Source of the DNA: Acidimicrobiia bacterium
Lineage (GTDB): Bacteria > Actinomycetota > Acidimicrobiia > IMCC26256 > PALSA-610
NCBI GenBank assembly: GCA_027494135.1
Contig: JAOSJK010000001.1
Coordinates: forward strand, 1,584,337 to 1,648,336
Length of the DNA: 64,000 nt
Direction of reading: 5' to 3'
Each line of letters begins with the position of its first letter. The stretch's first letter is position 1. Shown in pieces: positions 49,114 through 59,205 of the stretch. A model generated the notes under the pieces. That model was not told where the DNA came from and did no database searches. It saw nothing but the letters and a program-made list of their open reading frames with translations. The translations under genes and the position numbers were made by a program.

Positions 49114-50076
49114 TCAGGACTGCGGCAGATCGTCCGGCAGCGCCACCGGCTCATTCACCGCGCTGAAGACCACGCTCCTGATCGCTGCGGAACGCCAGCG
49201 ACATCGAGGTGTACGGCGTCTGGAGCAAGCTCCCGCGAATTTCTGCTTCCAGGTCAAGCTGGATGAACTGCGCGATCAGGTCGCCGCTTGCCGGGTCCAG
49301 CGCCACGCCCCAGGTGACGGCGCCCGTTTGCTGAAGCTGGCGCAGCAGGTCGTCACGCGCGACCAGCGCGTTCTGCCCTCGGTCAGCGCCAGGAAACGCC
49401 CCTCGAACAGGTCCGGCACCTGAGCAGGATCGACCGTGACGACGTAGAGATCGCCGGTGCGTGTCCGGTCCACGTCGAACGGGCGCGGCCCCTCGATGCT
49501 CTCGGCGGCGTCAAGCCAAACCTGAGCATCCACCAGGAACGGATCAACGCCGTTTTCGAGCAGGTAGCGGCTGAGCGTTAGGTCGGCCAGGGCCGGGACC
49601 TCGTCGGCGTCGGCGCTGGTGAACGGCTCCCAAGCTTCAGGCAGCGCGAAATCTTCGGCTGGCTCGGCTTGCAGGCTGCCCTGCCAGAACAGGCCATCGT
49701 TGGCCTGGGCAATGCGGAGATCAATGTCCCACGAGTTCGGCGTTTGCGTGCCGCCCTGCTCGACCGAGCCGGAGACGCGGCTGCTGAGGTCGAGGACGAT
49801 CTGCGCGTTGTCGCGGTCAGTGACATCGTACCCGCCGCTCAGCGCCAGGTCGCGCTCGCGCCGCTGCCAGGTCGCGGCCTGCGCGCCCTGGGCGGTCATA
49901 GCGTAGTCGGACGTTTCATCGACCTGGACATGATACGACTGCCAGCCCTCGACGGCGCGATAGGCGGCGCTGATGCGCTCGCGGGCGTCGTCCTGCGCCT
50001 GGGACAGCCCCGCGCCGCCCAGCACGGCCAGCGCGAGGACGGCGAGCAGAGCGATACGGTACAGGTGGCGTTCCAT
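49114..50076 (-). CDS. Secreted protein of unknown function, copy 1 (frameshifted)
   Basis: About 320 residues with a signal peptide (LLAVLALAVLGGAGLSQAQ). The mature part begins DDARERISAAYRAVEGWQSYHVQ and is beta-rich, resembling LppX/LolA-type lipid-carrier folds in its pattern, though I cannot confirm it. After an indel near 49,380 it continues ALVARDDLLRQLQQTGAVTWGVAL, and another near 49,170 leads to FSAVNEPVALPDD at the end. It lies 15 bases after a related gene. Confidence 0.6.
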
Positions 50077-50091
50077 GTGATATGATCCTGG

Positions 50092-51081
50092 TTATTCCTC
50101 AAGCTCTGGCGCGCTGATCGTGACCGGCTCGTTCTGATCGGTGAAACGAAGCTCGCTCACGCTCTGCTGCGCCAGGGACATTTCCGCGCCCGCCAGGGTT
50201 GGATCGGTCAGCAGCGAAGCGGGGATCGCGATATCCATGCTCAAGAATACATCGTAGCCATAGAGAACCGTGCCGTCAGCCCCCAAAAGCAGGGTGATTT
50301 CGTAGCGCGTGTCCTCGTCGGTGAAGATCAGGTCGAGCATCCCTTCCACGTCGAGCGGCAGCGCCCCCGCGTTGAACATCTCGGCCAGCGCGTCAGCGCT
50401 CGCGCCGGTGAAAGCCGCTGCCGGGTCCAGGGCCAGGCGCGTGCGTGTGACCGTCACGCCGCCCAGCGTTTCTGGCGCCAGCGTCTCGGCCTCGGTCACA
50501 GCGTCGAGCAGCACGGCGAACACGTCCGCCGAGAAGGTCGAGCTGCTGAACCTCAGAAGCTGGTCGAGATTGTACATCTCCATGCCGGGGAACTCTTCCG
50601 CGCCGTCGGTGACGTCCCTCCAGCCATCGGGGGAAGAAACCGGCCAGCGCCGGGTCGTCGCTCGTCACGCGCAGGTACGCTCGCTCGTCCAGCAGGATCA
50701 TATCGATCCCCTGCGCCAGCGTGACCGACTGTTCTTGCCCGCCGCCCGCGATTGTCTGGGTGATGACCTGCTCCAGCGCGCTCGTCGCGTTGTCGAACCG
50801 GCTGCCGGCTGGCGCTCGGTGACGGTCGTGCCCCGCTGCTCGATGCGCTGATCGATCGTGACCGACTCCGCGCCGAGGCTGATCCCGATCTGCTGGTCCA
50901 GCGTCTGGCTGTGCTCGATCGCGAAGGTGTCGAGCGCGAAGAAGCCGTCGATCGCGCGCCGGGCAGTGTCTAGCGTGGCGCGCGCTTCGGCGTCGAGGCC
51001 ATCCTGGGCCAGGAGCGTTGCGGCTGGCAGCGCGCCGAGCGCGAGCAGCAGCGAGAAGATAGCGGGCAGAGCGCGGCGCAT
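50092..51081 (-). CDS. Secreted protein of unknown function, copy 2 (frameshifted)
   Basis: About 330 residues with a signal peptide ending near ATLLAQDG. It has the same layout as the downstream gene: a helical N-terminal stretch (ARATLDTARRAIDGFFALD), a beta-rich body with LDQLLRFSSSTFSADVF, and the ending FTDQNEPVTISAPELEE, which resembles FSAVNEPVALPDD of its neighbour. Indels lie near 50,815 and 50,630. A TATAAT-type -10 lies upstream at about 51,137 (minus strand). Confidence 0.6.
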
Positions 51082-51563
51082 GGCGTGTCCTTTCGCGCGT
51101 CCGGCGACGAGTCCCGGACCTCAAGCTGTCCTGATTATAGCGTATTTGCCGGGCCGGCCGCCGGGCGGCTGGCCGACGCTGACGCGGCGTTAGTGGAGCA
51201 GGGCGGTTGGGTGCAGCGCCAGCGCGAGGACAATCGCGGCGGCGGCGGGATCATTGGGCAGGGTTCGGAGAGAACGGCAGGCGAAAAACCTGGTTGCGCC
51301 GGATGGCGGGCACGTCGCTCAGCGCGGCGTTGGCGCGCAGCGCGACGGTTTGCTCGACGGTCCAGGCAGGCGAAAGCAGGATCACATCCGGGGCAAGCTG
51401 GCGGATCGGCGTCGTCGTCTACCTGGCGGTAATCGGCGAACCCCGCGTCGGCGGCGACGTTGCGCGCGCCGATGGCGTTGAGCAGGTCGGTGATCAGCGT
51501 TCCCGGCCGAAAGTGTAGCCTTCGGGCGACAGCACCAGCGCCCGCCGTCGAGGCTCAGGTCAT

Positions 51564-52751
51564 CGCTTCAAAATAGGGGCAGGGAGATAATGGGGCAAAA
51601 AAGGATGCCCCATGGCGAACGAACTGCAAACGAGCCTGCAAGACTGTTTCGGTGATCTACCAGACCCGCGCGTGCAAGGACGTTGCGATCACAAACTGCT
51701 GGACATCATTATCATTGCCATCTGCGGGGCGTTGTGCGGTGCGGAGAGTTGGGTGGGGATCGAAACGGTTGGCAAAGCCAAAGAACAGTGGTTCCGCCAG
51801 TTTTTAGAACTGGAACATGGCATTCCATCACACGATACGTTCGGGGATGTGTTCGCCAAAATCGACAACGACGCGTTTCAGAAGCGGTTCATCCGGTGGG
51901 TCGAGAGCGTGTTTCGGGTGACACGGGGACAGGTGGTGGCAATTGATGGCAAAACGCTGCGCGGCGTCACGATGGAGCGATTGGGAAAGGCGCGATCCAT
52001 CTGGTGAGCGCGTGGGCGAGTGCCAATGGGATCGTGTTGGGACAGCGCAAAACGGCGGAGAAGTCGAATGAAATCACGGCGATCCCCGAACTGCTAGAGT
52101 TGTTGAATGTGTCCGGCTGCATCGTGACCATTGATGCGATGGGCTGCCAGACCAAAATCGCGCAGCAAATCCGGGACCGCAAAGCCGATTACCTGCTGCG
52201 GGTGAAGGATAATCAGAGCCATTTGAAAGAGGACATCGCCGAGTGGTTCCGCTACGGCGATGAGCAGAGCTTCGCGAACATGCGCATGGATTTCCACCGG
52301 AGCACGCACAAGACCAGTGGACGCATTGAGGTGCGCCAGTGCTGGGTAGTGTCGGACCCCATCGCCTTCGAGTACATCCGCCACTATGAAGGGTGGCCGG
52401 ACCTGCACAGCATCATTCGCGTCCAGCGCGAACGTCGTGAGGGGAACCACATTACCCGCGACACGGCCTACTACATCAGCAGTCTCACGGCGGACGCCGC
52501 GACGATTCTCGATGCGACACAGCATCATTGGGCCATCGAGAACAGCTTCCATTGGGTCCTGGATGTCACCTTTGCCGAAGACGATTCACGCATTCGCTCC
52601 GGCGAAAGCGCCGAGAATATGGCTGTGTTGCGTGCAGTCGCCTTGAATTTGTTGAAGCACGACTCGTCCAAGAGCAGCTTGCGCCAGAAACGGTTTCGAG
52701 CTGCCATGGATAACGATTTCCTGCTTCACCTGCTGACTCAACTTTGAAGCG
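51564..52751 (+). mobile_element. ISAs1-family insertion sequence
   Basis: About 1,188 bp, the usual size for ISAs1 elements. The ends are inverted repeats beginning CGCTTCAAA at 51564 and the complement at 52743-52751 (about 15 matches in 19). It carries one transposase gene. No target-site duplication is visible (left flank CAGGTCAT, right flank GAGTGCTG). The internal GC content and codon use are visibly lower than in the flanking genes, in keeping with an acquired element. Confidence 0.85.
51612..52747 (+). CDS. ISAs1-family DDE transposase (one frameshift)
   Basis: About 378 residues. N-terminal domain with FGDLPDPRVQGRCDHKLLDI and DTFGDVFAKID. First Asp in VVAIDGKTLRG, second in VTIDAMGCQTKIA, Glu in HHWAIENSFHWVLDVTF with EDDSRIR. 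A missing G at about 51,988 (GGAAAGGCGCG) breaks the frame; restored it reads GKGAIHLVSAWASANGIVLG, the family consensus. If the indel is an error the element may still be active. Confidence 0.88.
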
Positions 52752-53252
52752 GAGTGCTGGGGCCGCGAGGTTCTCCGCCAGCCGCGTCAGCCGGGTTTCG
52801 AGGCTGGCGCAGCGCGGCAGTGGTCTGTTCGTCGCAGCCGGTTGCGCGGCCCTAGCCCGTCGACCGCCGCCCGCCAGTCGTCCAGGCTGCTGATCGCGCT
52901 GAGCAAAAACACGGGGACGCCGCGCTCGGCGGCGGCTTCGGTCCAGGCCGGGTTGATCGCCGCGTGCAGGTCCGACAGGACGAGCAGGCCGACGCCGGAT
53001 CAGTCAAGCGCCGCCGGGTCGTCGAGCGCGGATCGGCCTGGCGCAGCGCGCGCGGCTCGACAATGGCGCGCAGTTCGGGGGCGTCGCCCACCAGCGCGAT
53101 CGCGGCGGGCAGCGCGGGCACGATCACCCACCGCCCGGCGCCGTCAGTCACCGCGCGAGGGAACGAGCCGGGGCCTTGCGCCCACGCCCGACTCCGCCGG
53201 CGTGCGTGGCCGCGAGCGCCAGCCCGATCAGAAAAAGCGGATCCCACGTGAA

Positions 53253-54534
53253 TCAGTCGCATAGCGTTTTAGCCAACACGCGCGGACTGCGATCAAACGT
53301 GCAGACCGGGCGCCGGTGAGCGAACGATACGGGCGGTGCGGGCGCTGGTTGGCCGCCGCTTCGCCTTCCGTCTCGATGACCGACAGCGCGTTCAGGTCCA
53401 AGCTGGAGCCATCTTCCGCCGTCCCGAACAGGAACGCGGCCATCCAGCCTTCGACGCCGCGATAGGGGAAGTCGATCTCGCTGAACGGCACGAGCACCTT
53501 CACCCAATCACGCGCCTCATTCGTGCCGAGCACGACGACTTTGGCCCCCGCTTCGAGCGAGGCGATCGCGTCATACCGATCCGCGTCGGGACCCTGGCGC
53601 ACATTCGCGCCGGACACCTGCGCGGTGGCGGTCAGTGTGCACCGGGCCGAAGCTGCGCGCGATGCCATACGCCCGGCCTACCGCCGGAGAGTATACCTCG
53701 ATCCAGAAGTCGTTCGGACGGCCCAGGTAGGTTAGCGCCGTGCCATCCGCAAGCGTCGCCAGCAGGTCCGCCGCGAAGGACGGCCCGGCGTAGAGCGACG
53801 GGCTGGCCCTCGGCCCCGGCGACCGCATTGACGTAAGCGTTCGGCAGAGGGCGCAGGAGATTGCTCTCCACCCAGCCGCTCGCGCCCTCGGCGGTTATGA
53901 CCTCGCCGAAGACGCCCTGAGTCCGGCCGGTGAGGTGGACAAGCTGGCCGTCTTCGAGCGCGCCCGCGACCTCGGCGGCGGCGTCCGGGGCGCTCAGCAG
54001 GCTCAGAGCGCCGTCCGCCCCTGGCTGGACCAGCGCCGCTTGCAGGCTCGCGGCTGGTTCCTGGGCTGTGGCCGTTACCCAGCCGGTGAGGCCGTCCGGG
54101 GCCGCGACGTAGGCTCAGTCCTCGCGCTGGCCGAGCACGCGCGCCGTGCCGCCCGGCGGAATTGCGCCGACTTGCTTGGACGACGTGCTCGGCGCGGCGT
54201 AGAGCGTCGCGCTGGCGGAACCCGGCGTCAGCGTGACGACCGGCGCGAGCAGGGCGGGTGTAAGGATCAAGACCTGGGCAGCCTCGACGTAGCCTTCCTC
54301 GCCCGCCGCTTCGATTCTGAGCCAGTTGCCGGATGGATCGGTGCTCAGGACGCGAACGAGCATGTTGTCGGTCAGTTCGACCACCAGCTCGCTGGACGCG
54401 CTGGGAGCGGTGTACACGGCGATATCGCTCAACGTAACTGCTCTCAGACCGTCGTCCTGAGCAGCGGCGCGCGGCATGCTTCCGAGCGCCAGCGTCGCAA
54501 CGATGAGAAGCCAAACGAACACGGATCGTTTCAT
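53253..54534 (-). CDS. Secreted protein with several SH3-like repeats (internal TGA and frameshifts)
   Basis: About 425 residues. Signal peptide (VWLLIVATLALGSMPRAAAQ) followed by about five bacterial SH3 (SH3b) units, e.g. VYTAPSASSELVVELTDNM, LYAAPSTSSKQVGAIPPGG, LLSAPDAAAEVAGALEDGQ and VRQGPDADRYDAIASLEAG. An in-frame TGA at 54115-54117 stands where SH3 repeats have Trp (GQRED-W-AYVAAPDGLTGWV), so it is probably a TGG error. Indels lie near 53,810 and 53,645. The exact end is uncertain: one frame stops at 53253, just overlapping the next gene's ATG. Likely wall-binding. -10-like TATAAT at about 54,615 (minus). Confidence 0.7.
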
Positions 54535-54709
54535 TACGGTCTCCCGGTTGCGTCTAGAGTGCGTGCGATTTCAGGCGTATGGAGCTGGCAGGTCGCGTTT
54601 GGGCACTATTGTATTATACGCCGTGCGGCTACATTTTGCAGCAGAACGCGTGAAGCTTTGTTGGGACTAATCTATTTACCGCGAGGGAGGAATGTATGCC
54701 CGCCGCATC

Positions 54710-55535
54710 TTACGGCTGCAACGGGGCGTAATGGCGGGCGACGACGGCCTGGCCTTCGGCGCTCTGCATCCAGGCGAACCAGGCGTGAAAGGCGCTGGCC
54801 TGGTCGGGGGCGGACAACCCGGCGATCACGATCGGCGCGCGCAGCGGTACGCGCGCCGCTGCTGACCGACGCGCTGCTGAGCGTGACCGGCGCGCCGCCC
54901 TCCACGCCGAGCGGCACCGCGCGGACCCCCTCGCCCAGCGCCGCCATGCTGACGTAGCCGACCGCGCCGGGGGTGCGCGCCACTAGCTCGACCATACTGG
55001 CGCTGCTGAGCGCCAGCCGCGCCGCCAGCGTGATCCGCTGGCCGTTCATGACCTGGGTCTGAAACGCCTGGCTGACGTCGCTGCCCGGCTCCTGCGCGAT
55101 GACGGTGACGGGCAGCGCCGGGCCGCCAGCCTGATCCCAGGTCGCGATCCGGCCCAGGAACAGGCGGCGCACCTGCTCGACCGTCAGGCCGTCAATGAGG
55201 AGGTCCGCCGGCACGATCACGGCGATGCCGTCGTAGCCGATCGGCGCGGCCCACAGCCCCGCCGCCGCCCCGGCCGAGACCAGCGCGTAGGGGGCCTGGC
55301 CGCCCCGCAACTGCGGCGCGATCGCGTCCCCGCTCAGCGTGACCGTGCGCAGGCTGATCAGCGCGCCACGCGGCGCGTACTCGGCGGCCAGCTCCTGAAG
55401 CAGCGGGGCGGTCGCCGGGGTTGCCAGCATGTGCAAGCTGAAGACCTGCGGCGTGGCTGCCGGGGGCGTGATCGCGCCACGGCAACCCGCCAGCGCCAAG
55501 CTGAGGATGACAATGGTGCGTTTGGCGCGCTTCAT
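54710..55535 (-). CDS. PstS-like substrate-binding lipoprotein (frameshifted)
   Basis: About 275 residues. A lipobox (LSLALAGC) marks it as a lipoprotein. The mature protein has the phosphate/tungstate-type binding fold: MLATPATAPLLQELAAEY, a GYDGIAVIVPADLLIDGLTVEQVRR segment (typical of PstS, where this stretch carries the domain link), and ATWDQAGGPALPVTVI. A frame break near 54,845 is followed by APIVIAGLSAPDQASAFHAWF. Ligand not certain. It sits just after uppP on the same strand. Confidence 0.75.
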
Positions 55536-55545
55536 GCCTCCCCTC

Positions 55546-56372
55546 TCACGACAAGAGGGCGACCAGCAAACTCAGCGTGCCGAAGACCGCGCAGTAGATC
55601 GCGAACCCGTACAACCGCCTGCGTTGCAACAGGCGCATCAAGAACCAGATGCAGGCGTAGCCGACGATGGCCGCCGAGGCGAACCCGGCGACCAACGCGA
55701 GCGCCATCCCGTCTCCGAGCGGCTCGACGCCGAGCAGCAGGTTAGCATCTGCTTGCCTCCCGCGCCCAGGATGATCGGCGTGCCCAGCAGAAAGCTGTAG
55801 CGCGCCGCCGAAGCGCGTGGCAGCCCCCGCGCGATCCCGGCCGCGATCGTGCTGCCGGAGCGGGAGATACCGGGGAGAATCGCAAACGCCTGCGCCGCGC
55901 CGATCGTCAGCGCGTCGCGCAGAGTCAGGTCGCCCAGGGAGCGGTTGGCGGTGAGGCGGCGCTCGCTGAAGACGAGCAGCCCCGCCGTGACCAGCAGTAG
56001 CGCGGCCACCACCGGCGGCTCGCTTAACTGGTCGAACACGCTCTCTAACAACAGCCCGGCCAGCGCGGCGGGCAGCGTGCCCACCATCAGCAGCACGAGC
56101 AGACGTGCATCCAGGTCCTGATCAGGGTTACGGTGAAGCGAACGCGTCTTCAGCGCCGTCCAGCCAGCACGGATTAGAGTCAGCCAGTCGCGCCAGAAGT
56201 AAACCAGCACGGCCGTCAAGGTGCCGAGATGAACCACCACGTCGAAGGTGAGCGGCGGCTCGTCCCATCCCAGATACCAGGGAACTAACACCAGATGGCC
56301 GGAACTTGACACAGGCAGAAACTCCGTGGCACCTTGCAAGATGCCGAGCACAATGGCTTCGATGAGGTCCAA
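55546..56372 (-). CDS. uppP: Undecaprenyl-diphosphatase UppP/BacA (one frameshift)
   Basis: About 275 residues, eight or more membrane helices. Recycles undecaprenyl pyrophosphate for wall synthesis. Both catalytic blocks are present: GATEFLPVSSSGHL near the N-terminus and PGISRSGSTIAAGIARG in the middle. An indel near 55,740 shifts the last third, which continues NLLLGVEPLGDGMALALVAG to 55546. TTG start at 56372 with AAAGGA upstream. The next gene, a PstS-like lipoprotein, starts 10 bases after its end. Confidence 0.92.
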
Positions 56373-56554
56373 CAGGAAAATCCTTTGCTGCGCGGCGCGG
56401 GCGGCTCAGCCGGCGCCGTTCGGGATCAGGGTCAGAACACGGGTCGCACGCCGCCGGATCAGCCGGGCGTCCGGCAAGCGATCACGGCTCCCGGCGCGGT
56501 GGCCGCGCGGTCTGATGCCGACCGTGGAAAGGTCGCGCGGGCGTTGGGACGTTC

Positions 56555-57705
56555 TCAGCCCAACGGCGGGGCGCTGACACCCTCCTGCGTCCCGGCGACA
56601 GGTTGATAGGTCGCCAGGAATTGCTTCGCATAGTCGGCGAAAGTGCCGTCCAGGATGGCGGCGCGCATCTCACGCATCAGCGTGAGCAGGAAATGCAGGT
56701 TGTGGAGGCTGAGCAGCTGGTGCGCCAGGATTTCGGACGCCTGGACCAGGTGGCGGATGTAGCCGCGCGTGAAGGTCTGGCAGGCGTAGCAGGTGCAGCC
56801 TGGCTCGATGGGATCGTGATCGGTCGCGTATTGCAGATTTCGCATATTCATCCGACCGGCGCGGGTCAGGGCCGCGCCGTTGCGGGCGATGCGGGTCGGC
56901 AGCACACAGTCGAAAATGTCGATGCCGCGCGCGACGCCATGCACCAGGTCTTCCGGGCTGCCGACGCCCATCAGATAACGGGGCCGGTCAGCTGGAAGCA
57001 GGGGCGCGGTGAATTCGAGGGTGTCGTACATTTCCGCCTTGGTCTCGCCGACGGCCAGCCCGCCCACCGCGTAGCCGGGCAGATCGTGCGCGGTGACAGC
57101 CTCGACCGAGCGCGCGCGCAGGTCGTGGAAGACCCCGCCCTGCACGATGCCGAACAGCGCCTGGCGCTGCGGGTCTCCGCTGCGCAGGTGCTCGTCGCGG
57201 CACAGCCCCAACCAGCGGTGCGTGCGCTCCAGCGCGGCTTCAACCGCGCCGCGCTCTTTCGGGTCGGTGCATTCGTCGAAGGCCATGATGATGTCCGCGC
57301 CCAGGTTGTGCTGGATGCGGATCGATTTTTCGGGAGTCAGGCGGTGCTTGGAGCCGTCGAGGTGGCTGCGGAAGGTCACGCCGCCGGCGTCGATCTCGCG
57401 GATCTCGCCCAGGCTGAAGACCTGAAACCCGCCGGAGTCGGTGAGCACCGGGCCATCCCAGGCCATGAAGCGATGCACGCCGCCGAAATCGGCCACCAGC
57501 TCGTCGCCGGGTCGCAGGTAAAGGTGATAGGTGTTGGCGAGAACCAGCGTCGCGCCCATTTCGCGCAGCTCGCGCGGCTGAACGGCCTTGACCGTCGCCT
57601 GCGTGCCAACCGGGGCGAATACCGGCGTGGAAAGGGGCCATGCGGCGTCTGGAAGACACCGGCCCGCGCGGCGCCCTGCTGGGCTTCGAGTGCAAACTCA
57701 AACAT
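56555..57705 (-). CDS. tgt: tRNA-guanine transglycosylase (one frameshift)
   Basis: About 383 residues. Inserts preQ1 at the wobble position of certain tRNAs. Key features: MATLVLANTYHLYLRPGDE-type N-terminal block, DSGGFQVFSLGEI, the nucleophile Asp in VARGIDIFDCVLPTRIAR, and the zinc site CTCYACQTFTRGYIRHL. A missing T near 57,632 splits the first ~25 residues (FEFALEAQQGAARAGVFQT) from the rest. Start taken at ATG 57705. No queF or queA neighbour. Confidence 0.94.
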
Positions 57706-57945
57706 CACGATGTCGTCTTGAGGAGGCCGTGTCCGCTCCGAGGCCCCTGCGGTCGTCTGGGTCTGAATATAAGGCCACCATTATAGCAGGTGACGAAAAT
57801 TTCGCGAATAGCCTATAGCCGGAAAAAATGTATCTGTAAGCTGCGCCTTCTGACAAGAACGAAGCTGGCTCGTTTCAGCCGTGTCCGCTACATTCTCGCG
57901 GCTACCCACCACAACCATCACGCAAGTCACACAGGAGAGCATCGC

Positions 57946-58266
57946 TTGGCGTGGGGCATACTGATCGTCGCAGGGTTGTTGGAGATGGCGTGGGCGCTGT
58001 TGCTTAAGCAGTCGGAGGGATTTTCAAAGCCCGGCCCCACCGTCGGATTTCTGATCACGCTGTTTCTAAGCATGTTTCTGCTGGCGCAGGCGCTCAAGAC
58101 GCTGCCCGTCGGCACGGCATACGCGGTCTGGACCGGGATCGGCGCGGCGGGAACGGCGATTGTGGGGATGCTCTGGCTCGGCGAATCGCGCGACGCCCTC
58201 AAGCTGGCGTCGCTCGTCCTGCTGCTGAGCGGCATCATCGGGCTGCGGATTTCCAGCCCGGAGTAA
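57946..58266 (+). CDS. SMR exporter, SugE/Gdx type
   Basis: 106 residues with four membrane helices. It has the small-multidrug-resistance core: the essential Glu in GLLEMAWALLLKQSEGF, and YAVWTGIGAAGTAIVGM, which is the SugE/Gdx signature (guanidinium exporter) rather than the EmrE one. TTG start at 57946 with AGGAG nine bases before. No guanidine riboswitch was recognised in the 240 bases upstream. Confidence 0.82.
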   Translation: MAWGILIVAGLLEMAWALLLKQSEGFSKPGPTVGFLITLFLSMFLLAQALKTLPVGTAYAVWTGIGAAGTAIVGMLWLGESRDALKLASLVLLLSGIIGLRISSPE

Positions 58267-58360
58267 ACGCGCGACCGATCGCGCCGGGCGCCGAAAACAA
58301 GGCGCGAATGGCGGCGGAGATCGGGCCACCTGTCATTTTTCGGCGGCGATCCAATAATGT

Positions 58361-58366
58361 TATAAT
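58361..58366 (+). promoter_or_regulatory. -10-like TATAAT before the unknown gene at 58437
   Basis: A perfect TATAAT in an AT-rich patch (ATGTTATAATGG), 70 bases before the ATG. No good -35 hexamer at 17 bp. Confidence 0.4.
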
Positions 58367-58436
58367 GGCGCGTGCAGCCATCTGCCGGGCTGCCGCGTGA
58401 TACGGCAGCCAACCCAGATCGCGCAGAGAGGGAACG

Positions 58437-58846
58437 ATGCGCCATTTTCAGACCCTGGGCACAGTCAGCCACGACGCCGCCAACGACACGCTGTTGATCT
58501 CGGATGGCTCCGGGATCCGTGCGCGCCGACGCTGTGGTTCGGCCGCGAAGGCATGTATCTGAGCGTTGCGGCGGGCTACGGGCCACTGGAGATCGCGCTG
58601 CGCCCGCGTTATCGTGACGTAGTGACCAGCCTGGCCCAGTTGCGCCCTACCTCCCGCCTGACCGTCATGCGCCGGGTGGGGACGGGGCAGGCGCACCTGG
58701 AGCTGGGGCTGTCCACCGACGGCGAGCTGTTGCTGCGGACCGCGATCATCGCCGACGCGACCGGGCACGTCGCCATCAACCTGGTGCTCACGCCGCAGGC
58801 CCGCGCGCAGTTGTTTGAGTGGCTGGAGGTCCCGCCCGCCGAGTGA
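58437..58846 (+). CDS. Small conserved-looking protein of unknown function (frameshifted)
   Basis: About 137 residues. It starts MRHFQTLGTVSHDAANDTL behind AGAGGGAACG. After an indel near 58,530 it continues TLWFGREGMYLSVAAGYGPLE, then a beta/alpha region with LRPRYRDVVTSLAQLRPTSRL and LRTAIIADATGHVAINLVLTP. No signal peptide or membrane segment. The family is not recognised. The glycine riboswitch starts 30 bases after its stop. Confidence 0.6.
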
Positions 58847-58876
58847 TCGGGCGATGATGGTCGAGTAGCCGGCTGC

Positions 58877-59072
58877 GGGGAGAGCGCCGCGCCCCGCGCG
58901 GCCACCGAAGGGGCAAGCGGGCGTCACGCGACTGGTGGCCCCCGCGAAACTCTCAGGTTCCCGCACTCGCAGCCCGTATGGTCCTCTGGAAAGCGCCCGG
59001 TGATCCGGCGCGCGCCGACGGGGCAAGCCCGCGCTGGCGGGTGAATCTCTCAGGCTAAGACGACAGGGGCAA
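58877..59072 (+). ncRNA. Tandem glycine riboswitch
   Basis: Two glycine aptamers in a row upstream of gcvH. The first has CACCGAAGGGGCAAGC, then GAAACTCTCAGGTTCC and the closing CTCTGG. The second has GCCGACGGGGCAAGCC then GAATCTCTCAGGCTAAGACG. The paired blocks GGGGCAA and CTCTCAGG are the glycine-riboswitch signature. The downstream genes make the glycine-cleavage proteins, so the switch should turn on the operon when glycine is plentiful. The end of the second aptamer overlaps the left arm of a terminator. Confidence 0.93.
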
Positions 59073-59106
59073 ACAGTCAAGCGGATCTGTTTGCCTTTGT
59101 GTTTGT
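59068..59106 (+). terminator. Riboswitch-controlled intrinsic terminator
   Basis: Perfect 9-bp stem GGCAAACAG/CTGTTTGCC (59068-59095) with a 10-base loop, followed by the T-rich TTTGTGTTTG. The left arm overlaps the 3' strand of the second aptamer's closing region, so glycine binding should prevent terminator formation (an ON switch). Confidence 0.82.
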
Positions 59107-59205
59107 ACGGCGCCGCCGGGCCGAGGCGGTTTGCTGCTTCACCGGCCTGGCTGACCTGACCTGATTTGATATATGGACAACGCATTCGAGAAAGGATTTC
59201 CCGAC

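Larger units (their letters stand above)
51190..53262 (-). pseudogene. ABC transporter substrate-binding protein split by an insertion sequence
   Basis: The N-terminal half is at 52752-53262 and the C-terminal half at 51190-51563, with an ISAs1-type element between. Joined, the product has GRWVIVPALPAAIALVGDAPELR, LLVLSDLHAAINPAWTEAA, SISSLDDWRAAV-like text, then after the element ALVLSPEGYTFG, LITDLLNAIGARNVAADAG and APDVILLSPAWTV, the order of a Fe-siderophore/cobalamin-type binding protein. Several one-base errors lie in both halves. The host gene is on the minus strand and the element on the plus strand. It is presumably inactive; no permease or ATPase partner gene lies next to it. Confidence 0.75.

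Noticed and set aside
51541..52775. Target-site duplication flanking the insertion sequence
   Set aside because: Compared the flanking 8-12 bases on each side and found no match.
54115..54117. Second possible selenocysteine TGA in the SH3-repeat protein
   Set aside because: The position is occupied by Trp in SH3 repeats, there is no redox motif near, and TGG to TGA is a single-base error.
57706..57945. Guanidine riboswitch before the SugE/Gdx gene
   Set aside because: Looked for ykkC-type and mini-ykkC conserved blocks (including paired ACGR hairpins) and found none.
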